Positions 54,275 through 63,834 of a DNA stretch of 64,000 bases are shown in pieces. The position numbers were made by a program, and so were the translations under genes. A model generated the notes under the pieces. That model made no database searches, was not told the origin of the DNA, and saw only the letters and a program-made list of their open reading frames with translations. Within the stretch, counting starts at the first letter, position 1, and every line of letters starts with the position of its first letter. This DNA is from Buttiauxella gaviniae ATCC 51604. GTDB taxonomy: Bacteria; Pseudomonadota; Gammaproteobacteria; Enterobacterales; Enterobacteriaceae. The stretch is taken from contig NZ_LXEP01000021.1 in the NCBI RefSeq assembly GCF_001654835.1, forward strand, positions 50,171 to 114,170, read 5' to 3'.

Positions 54275-54480
54275 TATCTTACTTGTCATTTTGAACCCGG
54301 GCAGTGCTTGGACAAAACACTCTGTGTTTTGAACGACCAAAGGTCGGCCCCGAAGGGGTAAGCGAAGCGCATAATCCTCACGTACTTCATGTACGCTACG
54401 GTTCCTGCGCGCTGGCCGTGTCCAAACTGCCTTCGACGATAACGCCTGACGGTAGTCGAATCATTTAATCAATGGAGCAT
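54275..54480. repeat. structured intergenic element between argG and argH
   Basis: About 200 non-coding bases inside the argCBGH operon. It contains the hairpin module 54310-54375 (CAAAACAC/GTGTTTTG, CGACC/GGTCG, GCCCC/GGGG, then GC-GAA-GC) followed by CGTAC-TTCAT-GTACG (within CCTCACGTACTTCATGTACG) and GCGCGCTGGCCGTGTCCAAAC. I recall similar CTCACGTACT...GTACGCT intergenic repeats in other Enterobacteriaceae but cannot name the family safely. The argH Shine-Dalgarno GGAG lies just beyond its right side. Confidence 0.75.
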
Positions 54481-54484
54481 CACT

Positions 54485-55858
54485 ATGGCACTTTGGGGTG
54501 GACGTTTTACTCAGGCAGCAGATCAGCGGTTCAAATCGTTCAATGACTCATTACGCTTTGATTACCGACTGGCGGAGCAAGACATTGTGGGTTCTGTCGC
54601 CTGGTCCAAAGCGCTGGTTACCGTGGGTGTTCTGACTGTTGCTGAGCAGGTCGAACTTGAGCAGGCATTGAATTTCCTGCTGGAAGAAGTGCATGCCAAT
54701 CCGCAGGCGATCCTTGAGAGCGATGCGGAAGATATTCACAGCTGGGTGGAAGGCAAACTCATTGACAAAGTCGGTGCGTTGGGTAAAAAACTCCACACTG
54801 GCCGTAGCCGTAATGACCAGGTTGCTACCGATCTTAAACTGTGGTGCAAAATGCAAATCAGTGAATTGTTGGGTGCGACTCGCCAACTGCAACATGCGCT
54901 GGTTGAAACCGCTGAAAATAACCAGGATGCAGTGATGCCGGGTTACACGCACCTGCAACGTGCGCAGCCGGTGACTTTTGCGCACTGGTGCCTGGCTTAC
55001 GTTGAAATGCTGGCGCGTGATGAAAGCCGTTTGCACAGCACGCTTGAGCGCCTCGACGTTAGCCCGTTGGGCAGCGGCGCACTGGCGGGTACGGCGTATG
55101 AAATCGATCGTGAGCAACTGGCCGGCTGGTTAGGTTTTGCTTCGGCGACTCGCAACAGTCTGGATAGCGTGTCTGACCGTGACCACGTCCTGGAACTGCT
55201 TTCCGATGCGTCCATCGGCATGGTTCACCTTTCTCGATTTGCTGAAGATTTGATTTTCTTTAATACCGGTGAAGCGGGTTTTGTTGAGTTGTCTGACCGT
55301 GTGACTTCTGGTTCGTCATTGATGCCGCAGAAGAAAAACCCGGACGCGCTGGAGCTGATTCGCGGTAAATGTGGCCGTGTACAGGGTGCATTGACCGGCA
55401 TGATGATGACGCTGAAAGGCTTACCGCTGGCTTACAACAAAGACATGCAGGAAGACAAAGAAGGCCTGTTCGACGCGCTCGATACCTGGCTGGATTGCCT
55501 GCATATGTCCGTGCTGGTGCTCGATGGTATTCAGGTGAAACGCCCGCGCTGCAAAGAAGCGGCTGAGCAGGGTTACGCCAACGCCACTGAGCTGGCTGAT
55601 TATCTGGTCGCCAAAGGTGTACCGTTCCGCGAAGCGCATCATATCGTGGGCGAAGCGGTGGTCGAGGCGATTCGTCAGGGCAAAGCGCTGGAAGCGTTGG
55701 CGCTGGCTGATTTGCAGAAATTCAGCGCCACCATCGGGGATGATGTTTACCCGATTTTGTCGCTGCAATCTTGCCTGGATAAGCGTTCAGCCAAAGGCGG
55801 CGTGTCTCCACAGCAGGTTGCGCTGGCGATTGCCGACGCGAAGCAGCGTCTGGTGTAG
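54485..55858 (+). CDS. argH: argininosuccinate lyase
   Basis: ArgH splits argininosuccinate into arginine and fumarate. The 457-residue protein (E. coli 457) belongs to the fumarase/aspartase superfamily; the signature [19 protein letters not shown] holds the catalytic serine loop, with [17 protein letters not shown] and [16 protein letters not shown] as the other two conserved regions. It ends the argCBGH operon and is followed by an intrinsic terminator. Confidence 0.98.
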   Translation: MALWGGRFTQAADQRFKSFNDSLRFDYRLAEQDIVGSVAWSKALVTVGVLTVAEQVELEQALNFLLEEVHANPQAILESDAEDIHSWVEGKLIDKVGALGKKLHTGRSRNDQVATDLKLWCKMQISELLGATRQLQHALVETAENNQDAVMPGYTHLQRAQPVTFAHWCLAYVEMLARDESRLHSTLERLDVSPLGSGALAGTAYEIDREQLAGWLGFASATRNSLDSVSDRDHVLELLSDASIGMVHLSRFAEDLIFFNTGEAGFVELSDRVTSGSSLMPQKKNPDALELIRGKCGRVQGALTGMMMTLKGLPLAYNKDMQEDKEGLFDALDTWLDCLHMSVLVLDGIQVKRPRCKEAAEQGYANATELADYLVAKGVPFREAHHIVGEAVVEAIRQGKALEALALADLQKFSATIGDDVYPILSLQSCLDKRSAKGGVSPQQVALAIADAKQRLV

Positions 55859-55878
55859 AAGCTTTGCCACATAAAATG

Positions 55879-55904
55879 AGCCTGGCCTTGTGCCGGGCTT
55901 TTTT
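55879..55904 (+). terminator. argH terminator
   Basis: AGCCTGGC and GCCGGGCT pair (one T-G) around CTTGT, followed by TTTTTT. It lies 20 bases after the argH stop and faces the OxyS terminator on the other strand. Confidence 0.88.
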
Positions 55905-55917
55905 GTTTTAGCGGATA

Positions 55918-56030
55918 AAAAAAGAGCGGACATAATGTCCGCTAAATAATTCAAGTTGGCTTCAGTTTTTGTTCGGAGAACAAGGGGTTTCCCCCTACGG
56001 CACAACCGGGTCATGGATGGTTTGTGCTGT
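55918..56030 (-). ncRNA. oxyS: OxyS small RNA, divergent form
   Basis: OxyS is the peroxide-induced Hfq-dependent regulatory RNA encoded divergently from oxyR. On the minus strand the segment AACTGAAGCCAACTTGAA matches E. coli OxyS AACTAAAGCCAACGTGAA, and it is followed by the terminator stem AGCGGACAT/ATGTCCGCT and a T-rich tail, the same architecture as in E. coli. The 5' end folds as GCACAA/TTGTGC (56027-56000), replacing the E. coli 5' hairpin. The start near 56030 is inferred from an AATAAT-like -10 at about 56039-56044 and the E. coli length of 109. The middle part and both hairpin loops differ from E. coli. Confidence 0.82.
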
Positions 56031-56059
56031 TGATGACTATTATTCATTATCAATGGTTG

Positions 56060-56092
56060 ATAGGGATAATCGTTCGTTGCTATGATTTCTAT
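56060..56092. promoter_or_regulatory. OxyR binding region between oxyS and oxyR
   Basis: ATAG at 56060 and CTAT at 56080 and 56089, with a further GCTATC beyond, fit the spaced ATAG/CTAT half-sites that OxyR contacts. The site lies between the divergent oxyS and oxyR starts, where OxyR activates oxyS and represses itself in E. coli. Confidence 0.65.
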
Positions 56093-56126
56093 CGCCATGG
56101 GCTATCATGGCGACGGAGGATAGAGA

Positions 56127-57053
56127 ATGAATATTCGTGATCTAGAATACCTGGTGGCGCTGGCTGAGCATCGTCACTTTCGTCGGGCAGCGGATGCCTG
56201 CCATGTCAGTCAGCCAACGCTTAGCGGTCAGATTCGTAAACTTGAAGATGAACTCGGCGTGATGTTGCTTGAACGCACTAGCCGTAAAGTGTTGTTCACT
56301 CAGGCGGGTTTGTTGCTGGTGGACCAGGCTCGCACTGTGCTGCGAGAAGTAAAAGTCCTTAAAGAGATGGCGAGTCAGCAGGGCGAGGCAATGTCCGGGC
56401 CGCTGCACATCGGTTTGATCCCAACCGTTGGGCCTTATCTGCTGCCGCAGATTATCCCGATGCTGCATAAAACTTTCCCGAAACTAGAAATGTACCTGCA
56501 CGAGGCGCAGACCCATCAGTTGTTAGCGCAGCTTGATAGCGGAAAACTCGACTGTGCGATTCTCGCTTTAGTGAAAGAGAGTGAAGCCTTTATTGAAGTG
56601 CCGCTGTTTGATGAGCCAATGATGCTGGCGATTTACCAGGACCACCCGTGGGCGGACCGTGATCGCGTTCCATTATCGGATCTTGCAGGTGAAAAGCTAT
56701 TGATGCTGGAAGACGGGCACTGCCTGCGCGATCAGGCATTAGGTTTCTGTTTTCAAGCGGGAGCGGAAGAAGACACGCATTTCCGTGCAACCAGCCTTGA
56801 AACGCTGCGTAACATGGTGGCAGCCGGAAGTGGGATAACATTGTTACCTGCGCTGGCAGTTCCAAACGAGCGCTGCCGGGACGGTGTGGTTTACCTGCCA
56901 TGTTATAAACCAGAGCCGCGTCGTACTATCGGTCTGGTTTATCGTCCGGGTTCTCCACTGCGTGGTCGCTATGAGCAACTCGCTGAGGCCATCCGCACGC
57001 ATATGGATGGCCATTTTGAGCCAGAGTTAAAACAAGCGGTTCAAGCCGTTTAA
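56127..57053 (+). CDS. oxyR: hydrogen-peroxide sensor regulator OxyR
   Basis: OxyR is a LysR-family activator of peroxide defence genes. The 308-residue protein (E. coli 305) has the N-terminal winged helix [18 protein letters not shown] with [20 protein letters not shown], and the redox pair Cys199 and Cys208 in [12 protein letters not shown] that forms the activating disulfide. The ATG follows GGAGGA. The last 27 bases overlap sthA on the opposite strand, as in E. coli. Confidence 0.98.
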   Translation: MNIRDLEYLVALAEHRHFRRAADACHVSQPTLSGQIRKLEDELGVMLLERTSRKVLFTQAGLLLVDQARTVLREVKVLKEMASQQGEAMSGPLHIGLIPTVGPYLLPQIIPMLHKTFPKLEMYLHEAQTHQLLAQLDSGKLDCAILALVKESEAFIEVPLFDEPMMLAIYQDHPWADRDRVPLSDLAGEKLLMLEDGHCLRDQALGFCFQAGAEEDTHFRATSLETLRNMVAAGSGITLLPALAVPNERCRDGVVYLPCYKPEPRRTIGLVYRPGSPLRGRYEQLAEAIRTHMDGHFEPELKQAVQAV

Positions 57054-58427
57054 AGCCGCTACTCGATAGGCTTCCGCCATGGTCGGGTAGTTAAAGGTGG
57101 TGTTAACAAAGTACTCAATCGTGTTACCACCCCCTTTCTGCTCCATAATTGCCTGGCCGATGTGAATAATTTCGGCCGCACGCTCACCAAAGCAGTGGAT
57201 CCCTAAAATCTCTTTCGTCTCACGATGGAAGAGAATTTTTAGCGTGCCTACGTTCATGCCAACGATTTGCGCGCGCGCAAGGTGCTTGAACTGCGCCCGG
57301 CCCACTTCATACGGCACTTTCATCGACGTTAACTGCTGCTCGGTTTTCCCGACGGAGCTGATTTCCGGAATGGTATAAATACCTGTCGGAATATCTTCAA
57401 TCAGATGCGCCGTTGCTTCGCCTTTAACCAGAGCTTGGGCCGCGATTCTGCCCTGATCGTAAGCCGCAGATGCCAGGCTCGGGTAACCAATCACATCGCC
57501 AACGGCATAAATATGCGGTTGTGCAGTCTGGTACATGCTGTTGACCTTCAACAGACCACGGCCATCTGCTTCCAGCCCAACATTTTCCAGTGACAGCGAA
57601 TCGGTATTACCCGTGCGCCCGTTCGCATAAAGCAGGCAGTCAGCTTTCACTTTTTTGCCAGACTTTAACGACACAATGACACCATCTTCCACGCCTTCGA
57701 TATTCTCAAACTCTTCGTTGTGGCGAATAACGACGCCGCTATTCCAGAAGTGGTAAGAGAGCGAGTCGGACATCTCCTGATCGAGAAACGCCAACAGGCG
57801 ATCGCGGGTATTAATCAAATCAACTTTGACGTTCATGCCACGGAAGATCGACGCATACTCGCAACCAATCACCCCTGCACCATAAATAATGACGTGGCGT
57901 GGTTCATGGTGGAGGTTAAGAATGGAATCGCTGTCGTACACCCGCGGATGGCTGAAATCGACTTCTGGCGGACGATAAGGGCGCGAGCCGCAAGCAATAA
58001 TGAATTTCTCTGCGGTGATCATCTCCACCGAGCCATCGTGACATTCCAGCGAGATAGTATGTGCATCTACAAAGCGTGCGTCGCCCTGCAACATTTCGCA
58101 GCGGTTACGCTCATAAAAGCTCTGGCGCATGCGAGTTTGTTGGTTAATGACGCTATCAGCGTGATTAAGAATATCGGCGAAGGATGAACGGAGGAGATGT
58201 GTGTGGTCGCTGTATAAAGGGTTTTGGTTAAATTCGATAATGCGGCTGACTGCGTGGCGCAGCGCTTTTGAGGGGATGGTTCCCCAGTGAGTGCAACCGC
58301 CACCCACGTTATGGTAGCGCTCAACAACGGCTACCCTTGCTCCGAGTTTCACCAGCCCCATTGCGGCACCTTCGCCGCCAGGACCGGAACCAATTACTAT
58401 TGCGTCATAATCGTAGGTGTGTGACAT
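57027..58427 (-). CDS. sthA: soluble pyridine nucleotide transhydrogenase
   Basis: SthA (UdhA) moves reducing equivalents between NADPH and NAD+, mainly reoxidising NADPH. The 466-residue flavoprotein (E. coli 466) has the FAD motif [15 protein letters not shown] and the NAD(P) motif [15 protein letters not shown]. The active-site region [15 protein letters not shown] keeps one cysteine, lacking the second of disulfide reductases, which is diagnostic for SthA. It is convergent with oxyR, overlapping by 27 bases, and divergent from fabR. Confidence 0.98.
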   Translation of the reverse strand: MSHTYDYDAIVIGSGPGGEGAAMGLVKLGARVAVVERYHNVGGGCTHWGTIPSKALRHAVSRIIEFNQNPLYSDHTHLLRSSFADILNHADSVINQQTRMRQSFYERNRCEMLQGDARFVDAHTISLECHDGSVEMITAEKFIIACGSRPYRPPEVDFSHPRVYDSDSILNLHHEPRHVIIYGAGVIGCEYASIFRGMNVKVDLINTRDRLLAFLDQEMSDSLSYHFWNSGVVIRHNEEFENIEGVEDGVIVSLKSGKKVKADCLLYANGRTGNTDSLSLENVGLEADGRGLLKVNSMYQTAQPHIYAVGDVIGYPSLASAAYDQGRIAAQALVKGEATAHLIEDIPTGIYTIPEISSVGKTEQQLTSMKVPYEVGRAQFKHLARAQIVGMNVGTLKILFHRETKEILGIHCFGERAAEIIHIGQAIMEQKGGGNTIEYFVNTTFNYPTMAEAYRVAALNGLNRLF

Positions 58428-58619
58428 GGTAAGGCTTACCTGTTCTTATACATAAAAGCAACACAATGGTAACATCAACAGCGGGATAACCCAATTATCC
58501 TTGTGCTTTTTGCTGCTTTACGCGAAGCGGCTCGCGTAAACAATCATTCACAATCCTGTATAAAACCAGTTAAGTTATTCTCTGGTATAGTGCGAGTTCG
58601 ATTAAGAGATTCAGGCAAT

Positions 58620-59264
58620 ATGATGGGTGTAAGAGCGCAACAAAAAGAAAGAACCAGGCGTTCTCTGGTCGAAGCCGCGTTTAGCCAGTTAAGTGCTGAA
58701 CGAAGTTTTGCCAGCCTGAGTTTGCGCGAAGTCGCCCGTGAGGCTGGTATAGCGCCAACATCGTTTTATCGCCACTTTCGTGATGTTGACGAACTGGGTT
58801 TAACGATGGTTGATGAAAGCGGCCTGATGCTGCGCCAGTTAATGCGCCAGGCTCGCCAGCGAATTGCCAAAGGCGGGAGCGTAATTCGTACTTCTGTCTC
58901 AACATTTATGGAATTTATCGGTAATAATCCCAACGCATTTCGTTTGTTGTTACGTGAGCGTTCTGGAACATCTGCCGCATTTCGTGCCGCTGTCGCCCGT
59001 GAAATTCAGCACTTTATTGCGGAACTTGCTGACTATCTTGAACTCGAAAATCGCATGCCGCGTAGTTTTACTGAAGCGCAGGCAGAAGCGATGGTTACGA
59101 TTGTCTTTAGTGCTGGTGCCGAAGCGCTGGACGTTGATGCCGATCAGCGTCGTCAGCTTGAAGAGCGCCTGGTACTCCAGTTGCGCATGATTTCAAAAGG
59201 TGCGTACTACTGGTATCGCCGGGAGCAAGAAAAAGTGGCATTAGCTCAAATATCTGAAGAGTGA
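58620..59264 (+). CDS. fabR: TetR-family repressor of unsaturated fatty-acid synthesis FabR
   Basis: FabR represses fabA and fabB when unsaturated acyl thioesters are abundant, tuning membrane fluidity. The protein starts [20 protein letters not shown] (214 residues; 215 in E. coli), with the TetR helix-turn-helix [20 protein letters not shown] at about 33-52. It is nearly identical to E. coli over most of its length. Either of two adjacent ATGs (58620, 58623) could be used; the longer open frame upstream has no homology. yijD follows 14 bases later. Confidence 0.97.
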   Translation: MMGVRAQQKERTRRSLVEAAFSQLSAERSFASLSLREVAREAGIAPTSFYRHFRDVDELGLTMVDESGLMLRQLMRQARQRIAKGGSVIRTSVSTFMEFIGNNPNAFRLLLRERSGTSAAFRAAVAREIQHFIAELADYLELENRMPRSFTEAQAEAMVTIVFSAGAEALDVDADQRRQLEERLVLQLRMISKGAYYWYRREQEKVALAQISEE

Positions 59265-59278
59265 GTAAAGGAAGAGCA

Positions 59279-59635
59279 ATGAAACAGTTACAAGAGAGAG
59301 GTACGCTCGGGCTGGCGTTTATTGCAGGCCTGGCAATTAACGGCACGTTTGCCGCGCTATTTAGCTCGGTTGTGCCGTTTTCCATTTTCCCGATGATCAC
59401 GCTGGTGCTGACGGTGTACTGTTTGCATCAACGCTACCTGAACCGCACGATGCCTGTTGGCCTGCCAAGTATTGCTGCGGCGTGCTTTGTGCTAGGTGTC
59501 TTGTTATATAGCGCAGTTGTGCGGGCTGAGTATCCGGTGATTGGTTCTAACTTCTTGCCTGCGGTGCTTTCAGTTGCATTGCTGTTCTGGATTGGTTTCA
59601 AAGTTCGCGCCCGTAAAGCGCAGGTAACTGAATAG
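59279..59635 (+). CDS. yijD: YijD, small inner-membrane protein (DUF1422)
   Basis: A 118-residue protein with four predicted membrane helices and the conserved [20 protein letters not shown] loop; nearly the same length as E. coli YijD (119) and co-transcribed with fabR. Function unknown; the constant pairing with fabR suggests a membrane-related role, but that is only inference. ATG at 59279 follows AAAGGAAG. Confidence 0.92.
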   Translation: MKQLQERGTLGLAFIAGLAINGTFAALFSSVVPFSIFPMITLVLTVYCLHQRYLNRTMPVGLPSIAAACFVLGVLLYSAVVRAEYPVIGSNFLPAVLSVALLFWIGFKVRARKAQVTE

Positions 59636-59655
59636 TATTCTTAGCCAGAAATAAT

Positions 59656-59680
59656 AACGGACGCCGAGGCGTCCGTTTTG
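59656..59680. terminator. bidirectional terminator, yijD / trmA
   Basis: AACGGACGCC and GGCGTCCGTT form a perfect inverted repeat with a very tight loop, followed by TTTG on the right and preceded by an AT-rich tract. It lies between convergent genes. Confidence 0.8.
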
Positions 59681-60781
59681 CTATTTGCGTGTCAGCCACA
59701 CGCCGCATTCCATATGATGCGTATACGGGAACTGGTCGAAGAGCGCCAGGCGCGAAACATTATGGGTTTCGCTTAATACTTCCAGATTCTCGCATAGGGT
59801 CTGCGGGTTGCAGGAAATATAGAGAATACGTGGGTATGCCTGCACCATCTTCACCGTGTCTGCATCCAGACCGCTGCGCGGTGGATCGACGAAAATGGTT
59901 TCGCACTGATAGCTTTTCAAGTCGATCCCTTCCAGACGCCTGAATTCACGCACGCCATTCATCGCCTGAGTAAACTCTTCTGCTGACATGCGGATAATCT
60001 GCACGTTGTCGATTTCATTCGCTGCAATGTTGTATTGCGCGGAAGCGACAGACGGCTTGGCGATTTCAGTCGCCAGTACACGGTTAAAGTTACGTGCTAG
60101 CGCCAGCGAGAAGTTACCGTTACCACAGTACAATTCCAGCAGGTCGCCCCTGGAACCCTGAGTTGCATCCAGTGCCCATTCCAGCATATGAACATTCATT
60201 GCCGCGTTTGGCTGAGTGAAGCTGTTCTCAACCTGGCGATAAATCATCTCTTTACCGGCAACGGTTAAACGCTCATCAATAAAATCCTGATCCAGTTCGA
60301 TCTTGGTTTTGGTCGCGCGTCCAATTAAATGAACGTTGAAACCCTGAGCACGCAGATTATCGCGCAATGCTTCAGCGTGTTGCTGCCACTCTTCACCCAA
60401 CTTGCGATGATAAAGCAACGAAACCACAGCCTGATTGCTCATGGTAGTCAGATAATCAATCTGGAAAAGCTTAAAACGCAGGGCGGGAATATCGCGCACA
60501 CCATCGAGCATTGCTGGCATTAGTGCGTTGATAAGTTCACTTGCTGCCGGGAAACTATTGACCCGAATACGTTGCTTAGTTTCCTGGTCAAACATGATGT
60601 GGTACAGGTCGTCTTCATCGTGCCAGATGCGGAATTCAGCGCGCATCCGGTAATGGCTGACTGGCGAACGGAACACCTCCGGCGCGGGAGCTGCAAAAGG
60701 GGCCATCATGCTTTGCAATCGGGCGACTTTTTCGGCCAGTTGCGCGTCGTAAAGTTCTATCGGGAGATGTTCTGGAGTCAT
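59681..60781 (-). CDS. trmA: tRNA (uracil-5-)-methyltransferase
   Basis: TrmA makes 5-methyluridine at position 54 (T loop) of tRNAs, and also modifies tmRNA. The 366-residue protein (E. coli 366) has the SAM-binding [24 protein letters not shown], and the catalytic Cys324 in [11 protein letters not shown] with the terminal glutamate in HHMECGVWL. It is divergent from btuB. Confidence 0.98.
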   Translation of the reverse strand: MTPEHLPIELYDAQLAEKVARLQSMMAPFAAPAPEVFRSPVSHYRMRAEFRIWHDEDDLYHIMFDQETKQRIRVNSFPAASELINALMPAMLDGVRDIPALRFKLFQIDYLTTMSNQAVVSLLYHRKLGEEWQQHAEALRDNLRAQGFNVHLIGRATKTKIELDQDFIDERLTVAGKEMIYRQVENSFTQPNAAMNVHMLEWALDATQGSRGDLLELYCGNGNFSLALARNFNRVLATEIAKPSVASAQYNIAANEIDNVQIIRMSAEEFTQAMNGVREFRRLEGIDLKSYQCETIFVDPPRSGLDADTVKMVQAYPRILYISCNPQTLCENLEVLSETHNVSRLALFDQFPYTHHMECGVWLTRK

Positions 60782-60898
60782 AAGCGGCTACCTGTTAATA
60801 AAGTCAAACTACGCGGCGATTGTAGGGATTAGGCTCGTGATGTCCAGCGCTGTTGCATTTTGATGCTTATAGACAAGCTTATTAACAAAATCGTAGCA

Positions 60899-61149
60899 TA
60901 GCGTTTCCGGCCTTTTTACATGAGTTAAAAGGGAACCCAGTGCAATTCTGGGGCTGACGCGCAGCGGTAAGGAATAGTGGGATGAACGCCATGTGCAGAC
61001 ACTGCTTAATAAAGTGGGAAGTCATCATCCGTAAATAAAACACATCCAAGCCCGAAGACCTGCCGGTATACGTCGCAATTTGTCATAACTATCGCGTGCT
61101 ATCGGTTATGTCTGCGGCATCCTTGATTTAAAAGCGGATGCTTATTTAA
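60899..61149 (+). promoter_or_regulatory. cobalamin riboswitch in the btuB leader
   Basis: The leader has the conserved blocks AAAAGGGAACCCAGTGCAAT, CTGGGGCTGACGCGCAGCGG and the B12 box AAGCCCGAAGACCTGCCGG (61048-61066). The expression platform is a hairpin pairing GCATCC (61117-61122) with GGATGC (61136-61141), which covers the btuB Shine-Dalgarno nine bases before the ATG. Bound adenosylcobalamin should therefore block translation. Confidence 0.93.
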
Positions 61150-63018
61150 ATGAAGTTAAAAAAACTTTCGCTGCTTACGGCGTTGTCCGTAACGGCTTTT
61201 TCTGGCTGGGCGCAAGACAGCAATTCTGAAGAAAACCTGGTGGTGACGGCAAATCGTTTTCAGCAACCGGTTAATACGGTGTTGGCTCCGACTGATGTTG
61301 TTACCCGGGAAGATATTGACCAATGGCAGGCAAAATCGCTTAACGATGTGATGCGTCGTTTGCCTGGCGTGGATATCGCGCAGTACGGCGGTATTGGGCA
61401 AGGTTCTTCTATGTTTATTCGCGGAACCAATGCAAGCCATGTGTTAGTGCTGGTAGATGGTATTCCTATCGCTCGTCCAGGAATCTCTAACACTGCTGAT
61501 ATCAATCAAATCCCCCTTTCATTGGTGCAACGCGTCGAATACATTCGCGGCCCTCGCTCAGCTGTTTATGGATCGGGCGCAATTGGCGGTGTGGTGAATA
61601 TCATCACGCAAACCGATGAAGATAAATCGCAAATCAATGCGGGTGTAGGCTCGAACGGCTATCAGCAATACGACGGTACTTTGCGTCATCGCTTTGGCGA
61701 CACCGTGGCGACGGTGGCTGGTTCGTATGAAACGACCAAAGGCTTCAACGTCTTGCCGGACTCACCTTATAGCGGCGATAGCGATCGTGATGGCTATCGC
61801 AGCAAATCTTTCTGGGGTGGGCTTGAGCATAAGTTCAGTGACGAGTTTGATGGTTTCTTCCGTGGTTACGGTTATACCAACAATACTGATTACGACCAGG
61901 GGTCGTATGGGTATGCCGGTGGTGGCGATGAAGAGCAACTTTACAACCAGACATTCGATGCGGGCATGCGCTTCCATTCTGGCCTTTACTCTTCCCAGTT
62001 GTTGGCTAGCTATCAAAAAGTAAAAGACTACAACTATAGCAGCGTGAATGGCCGCTATAACGACGGTACCACTCTCGACAATATGACCCAGCGTAACATT
62101 CAGTGGGGTAATAACTTTGTTGTAGGAAATGGCTCAGTCAGTGCAGGCGTTGATTGGCAGCAGCAGCGCTTGACGTCTTCAGACACTGCGATGTCTGATA
62201 CCTATAAGCGCGATAACACGGGTGTTTACCTCAGCGGTCAGCAGCAGTTTGGTGATGTGACGCTGGAAGCCTCTGGTCGTGAAGATAATGACGAACAATT
62301 TGGCTGGCACGGCACATGGCAGACGGCCGCTGGCTGGGAATTTGTTGAAGGTTATCGTGCGACGGTCTCTTATGGTACCGGGTTCCTCGCGCCATCGCTT
62401 GGGCAGCAGTTTGGTTCGACACGTTTTGGTATCGACTCAAATCCAAACCTGAAGCCAGAAGAGTCTAAACAATGGGAAGCCGGACTTGAAGGATTGACAG
62501 GGCCAGTAGATTGGCGCTTGTCGGCTTATCATTACCAGATAGAAAACCTCATTACCTACTATTCTGCCCCGGGATCTTTCGAAGGGAATTACGACAACAT
62601 CAAGTCCGCGACCATCAAAGGGCTGGAATGGACGGGCAGCGTTGATACCGGCATCTTTACCCATAAAGTGACGCTTCAGTATATGGACCCGCGTGATGAC
62701 CAGACTGATGAGGTGTTGGCTCGTCGCGCCAAACGTCAGGCGAAGTATCAGCTCGACTGGAGTATGTTTAATGTCGATATGGATGTTGCGTGGCAGTACT
62801 ACGGCAAACGCTACGATAACAATACTTCTTCGTACAGCCCGACTCAGCAGGTTTTGCCGAGTTACAGCACTGTTGATGTTTCCGCATCATATCCTGTCAC
62901 CTCACAGCTAACCGTTCGTGGTAGAATTGCCAACCTGTTCGATAAAGATTACGAGACGGTTTATGGCTATCAAACCCCAGGACGGGAATACTACCTCACT
63001 GGCAGCTATACCTTCTAA
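61150..63018 (+). CDS. btuB: TonB-dependent vitamin B12 outer-membrane receptor
   Basis: BtuB imports cobalamin across the outer membrane with TonB energy and is a receptor for E colicins and phage BF23 in E. coli. The 622-residue protein (E. coli 614) has a signal peptide ending GWAQ, the TonB box in NLVVTANRF, a plug domain (IRGTNASHVLVLVDG, VEYIRGPRSAVYGSGAIGGV) and a 22-strand barrel ending in the aromatic residue of GSYTF. Plug and C-terminal strands are conserved but the extracellular loops are strongly divergent from E. coli. Its end overlaps murI by 56 bases. Confidence 0.96.
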   Translation: MKLKKLSLLTALSVTAFSGWAQDSNSEENLVVTANRFQQPVNTVLAPTDVVTREDIDQWQAKSLNDVMRRLPGVDIAQYGGIGQGSSMFIRGTNASHVLVLVDGIPIARPGISNTADINQIPLSLVQRVEYIRGPRSAVYGSGAIGGVVNIITQTDEDKSQINAGVGSNGYQQYDGTLRHRFGDTVATVAGSYETTKGFNVLPDSPYSGDSDRDGYRSKSFWGGLEHKFSDEFDGFFRGYGYTNNTDYDQGSYGYAGGGDEEQLYNQTFDAGMRFHSGLYSSQLLASYQKVKDYNYSSVNGRYNDGTTLDNMTQRNIQWGNNFVVGNGSVSAGVDWQQQRLTSSDTAMSDTYKRDNTGVYLSGQQQFGDVTLEASGREDNDEQFGWHGTWQTAAGWEFVEGYRATVSYGTGFLAPSLGQQFGSTRFGIDSNPNLKPEESKQWEAGLEGLTGPVDWRLSAYHYQIENLITYYSAPGSFEGNYDNIKSATIKGLEWTGSVDTGIFTHKVTLQYMDPRDDQTDEVLARRAKRQAKYQLDWSMFNVDMDVAWQYYGKRYDNNTSSYSPTQQVLPSYSTVDVSASYPVTSQLTVRGRIANLFDKDYETVYGYQTPGREYYLTGSYTF

Positions 63019-63829
63019 TACACGTCCCACCGTACTGGTTTTCGATTCCGGTGTCGGTGGGCTTTCTGTGTATGACGAAGTCCGGCAGCTTTTGCCTGAC
63101 CTGCACTATATATATGCCTTCGATAACGTGGCATTTCCCTACGGTGAGAAAAGCGAAGAGTTCATTGTTGAGCGCGTAGTTGAAATTGTTACTGCGGTTC
63201 AGGAACGTTACCCACTCGCGCTCGCCATCATCGCCTGTAATACGGCGAGTACCGTTTCGCTTCCTGCGCTACGTGAAAAATTCGCTTTCCCTGTCGTAGG
63301 CGTTGTCCCTGCTATTAAACCTGCTGCGCGTCTGACGACTAACGGTGTTGTCGGTTTGCTTGCAACGCGCGGTACGGTTCGCCGTCCTTATACTCACGAG
63401 CTGGTTGCGCGCTTTGCGTCAGAATGCAAAATCGAAATGCTCGGTTCGGCAGAGCTGGTGGAGTTAGCAGAGGCCAAATTACACGGGTACCCTGTCGACC
63501 TTGAAGAACTGCGTAAGATCCTTCGTCCATGGCTAAGAATGAAAGAGCCACCTGATACAGTTGTATTAGGCTGCACTCATTTCCCTCTATTAGAAGAAGA
63601 GTTACTGCAAGTCCTGCCGGAAGGCACCAGGCTGATTGATTCAGGTGCTGCGATTGCTCGCCGTACCGTATGGCTTTTAGAGCATGAATCTCCGAAAGCA
63701 TTATCTTCTGATGAGAACATTGCGTTCTGTATGGGGCTTACGCCTGAGATTGCACAATTAGCACCCGTTTTGCAGCGTTATGGCTTCCCAAGGCTTGAAA
63801 AACTGGCTGTTTGTAGCGATTTCGAATAA
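62963..63829 (+). CDS. murI: glutamate racemase
   Basis: MurI converts L-glutamate to D-glutamate for peptidoglycan and is activated by UDP-MurNAc-Ala in E. coli. The 288-residue protein (E. coli 285) shows VFDSGVGGLSVYDE and the two catalytic cysteines in IIACNTASTVSLP and VLGCTHFPLLEEE. The ATG at 62963 lies inside the btuB 3' end, a 56-base out-of-frame overlap as in E. coli; the longer open frame has no homology. An rRNA promoter region follows. Confidence 0.96.
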   Translation: MAIKPQDGNTTSLAAIPSNTRPTVLVFDSGVGGLSVYDEVRQLLPDLHYIYAFDNVAFPYGEKSEEFIVERVVEIVTAVQERYPLALAIIACNTASTVSLPALREKFAFPVVGVVPAIKPAARLTTNGVVGLLATRGTVRRPYTHELVARFASECKIEMLGSAELVELAEAKLHGYPVDLEELRKILRPWLRMKEPPDTVVLGCTHFPLLEEELLQVLPEGTRLIDSGAAIARRTVWLLEHESPKALSSDENIAFCMGLTPEIAQLAPVLQRYGFPRLEKLAVCSDFE

Positions 63830-63834
63830 AAAAT

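Noticed and set aside
54551..55117. 188-codon open frame antisense to argH
   Set aside because: Antisense shadow of the conserved lyase gene.
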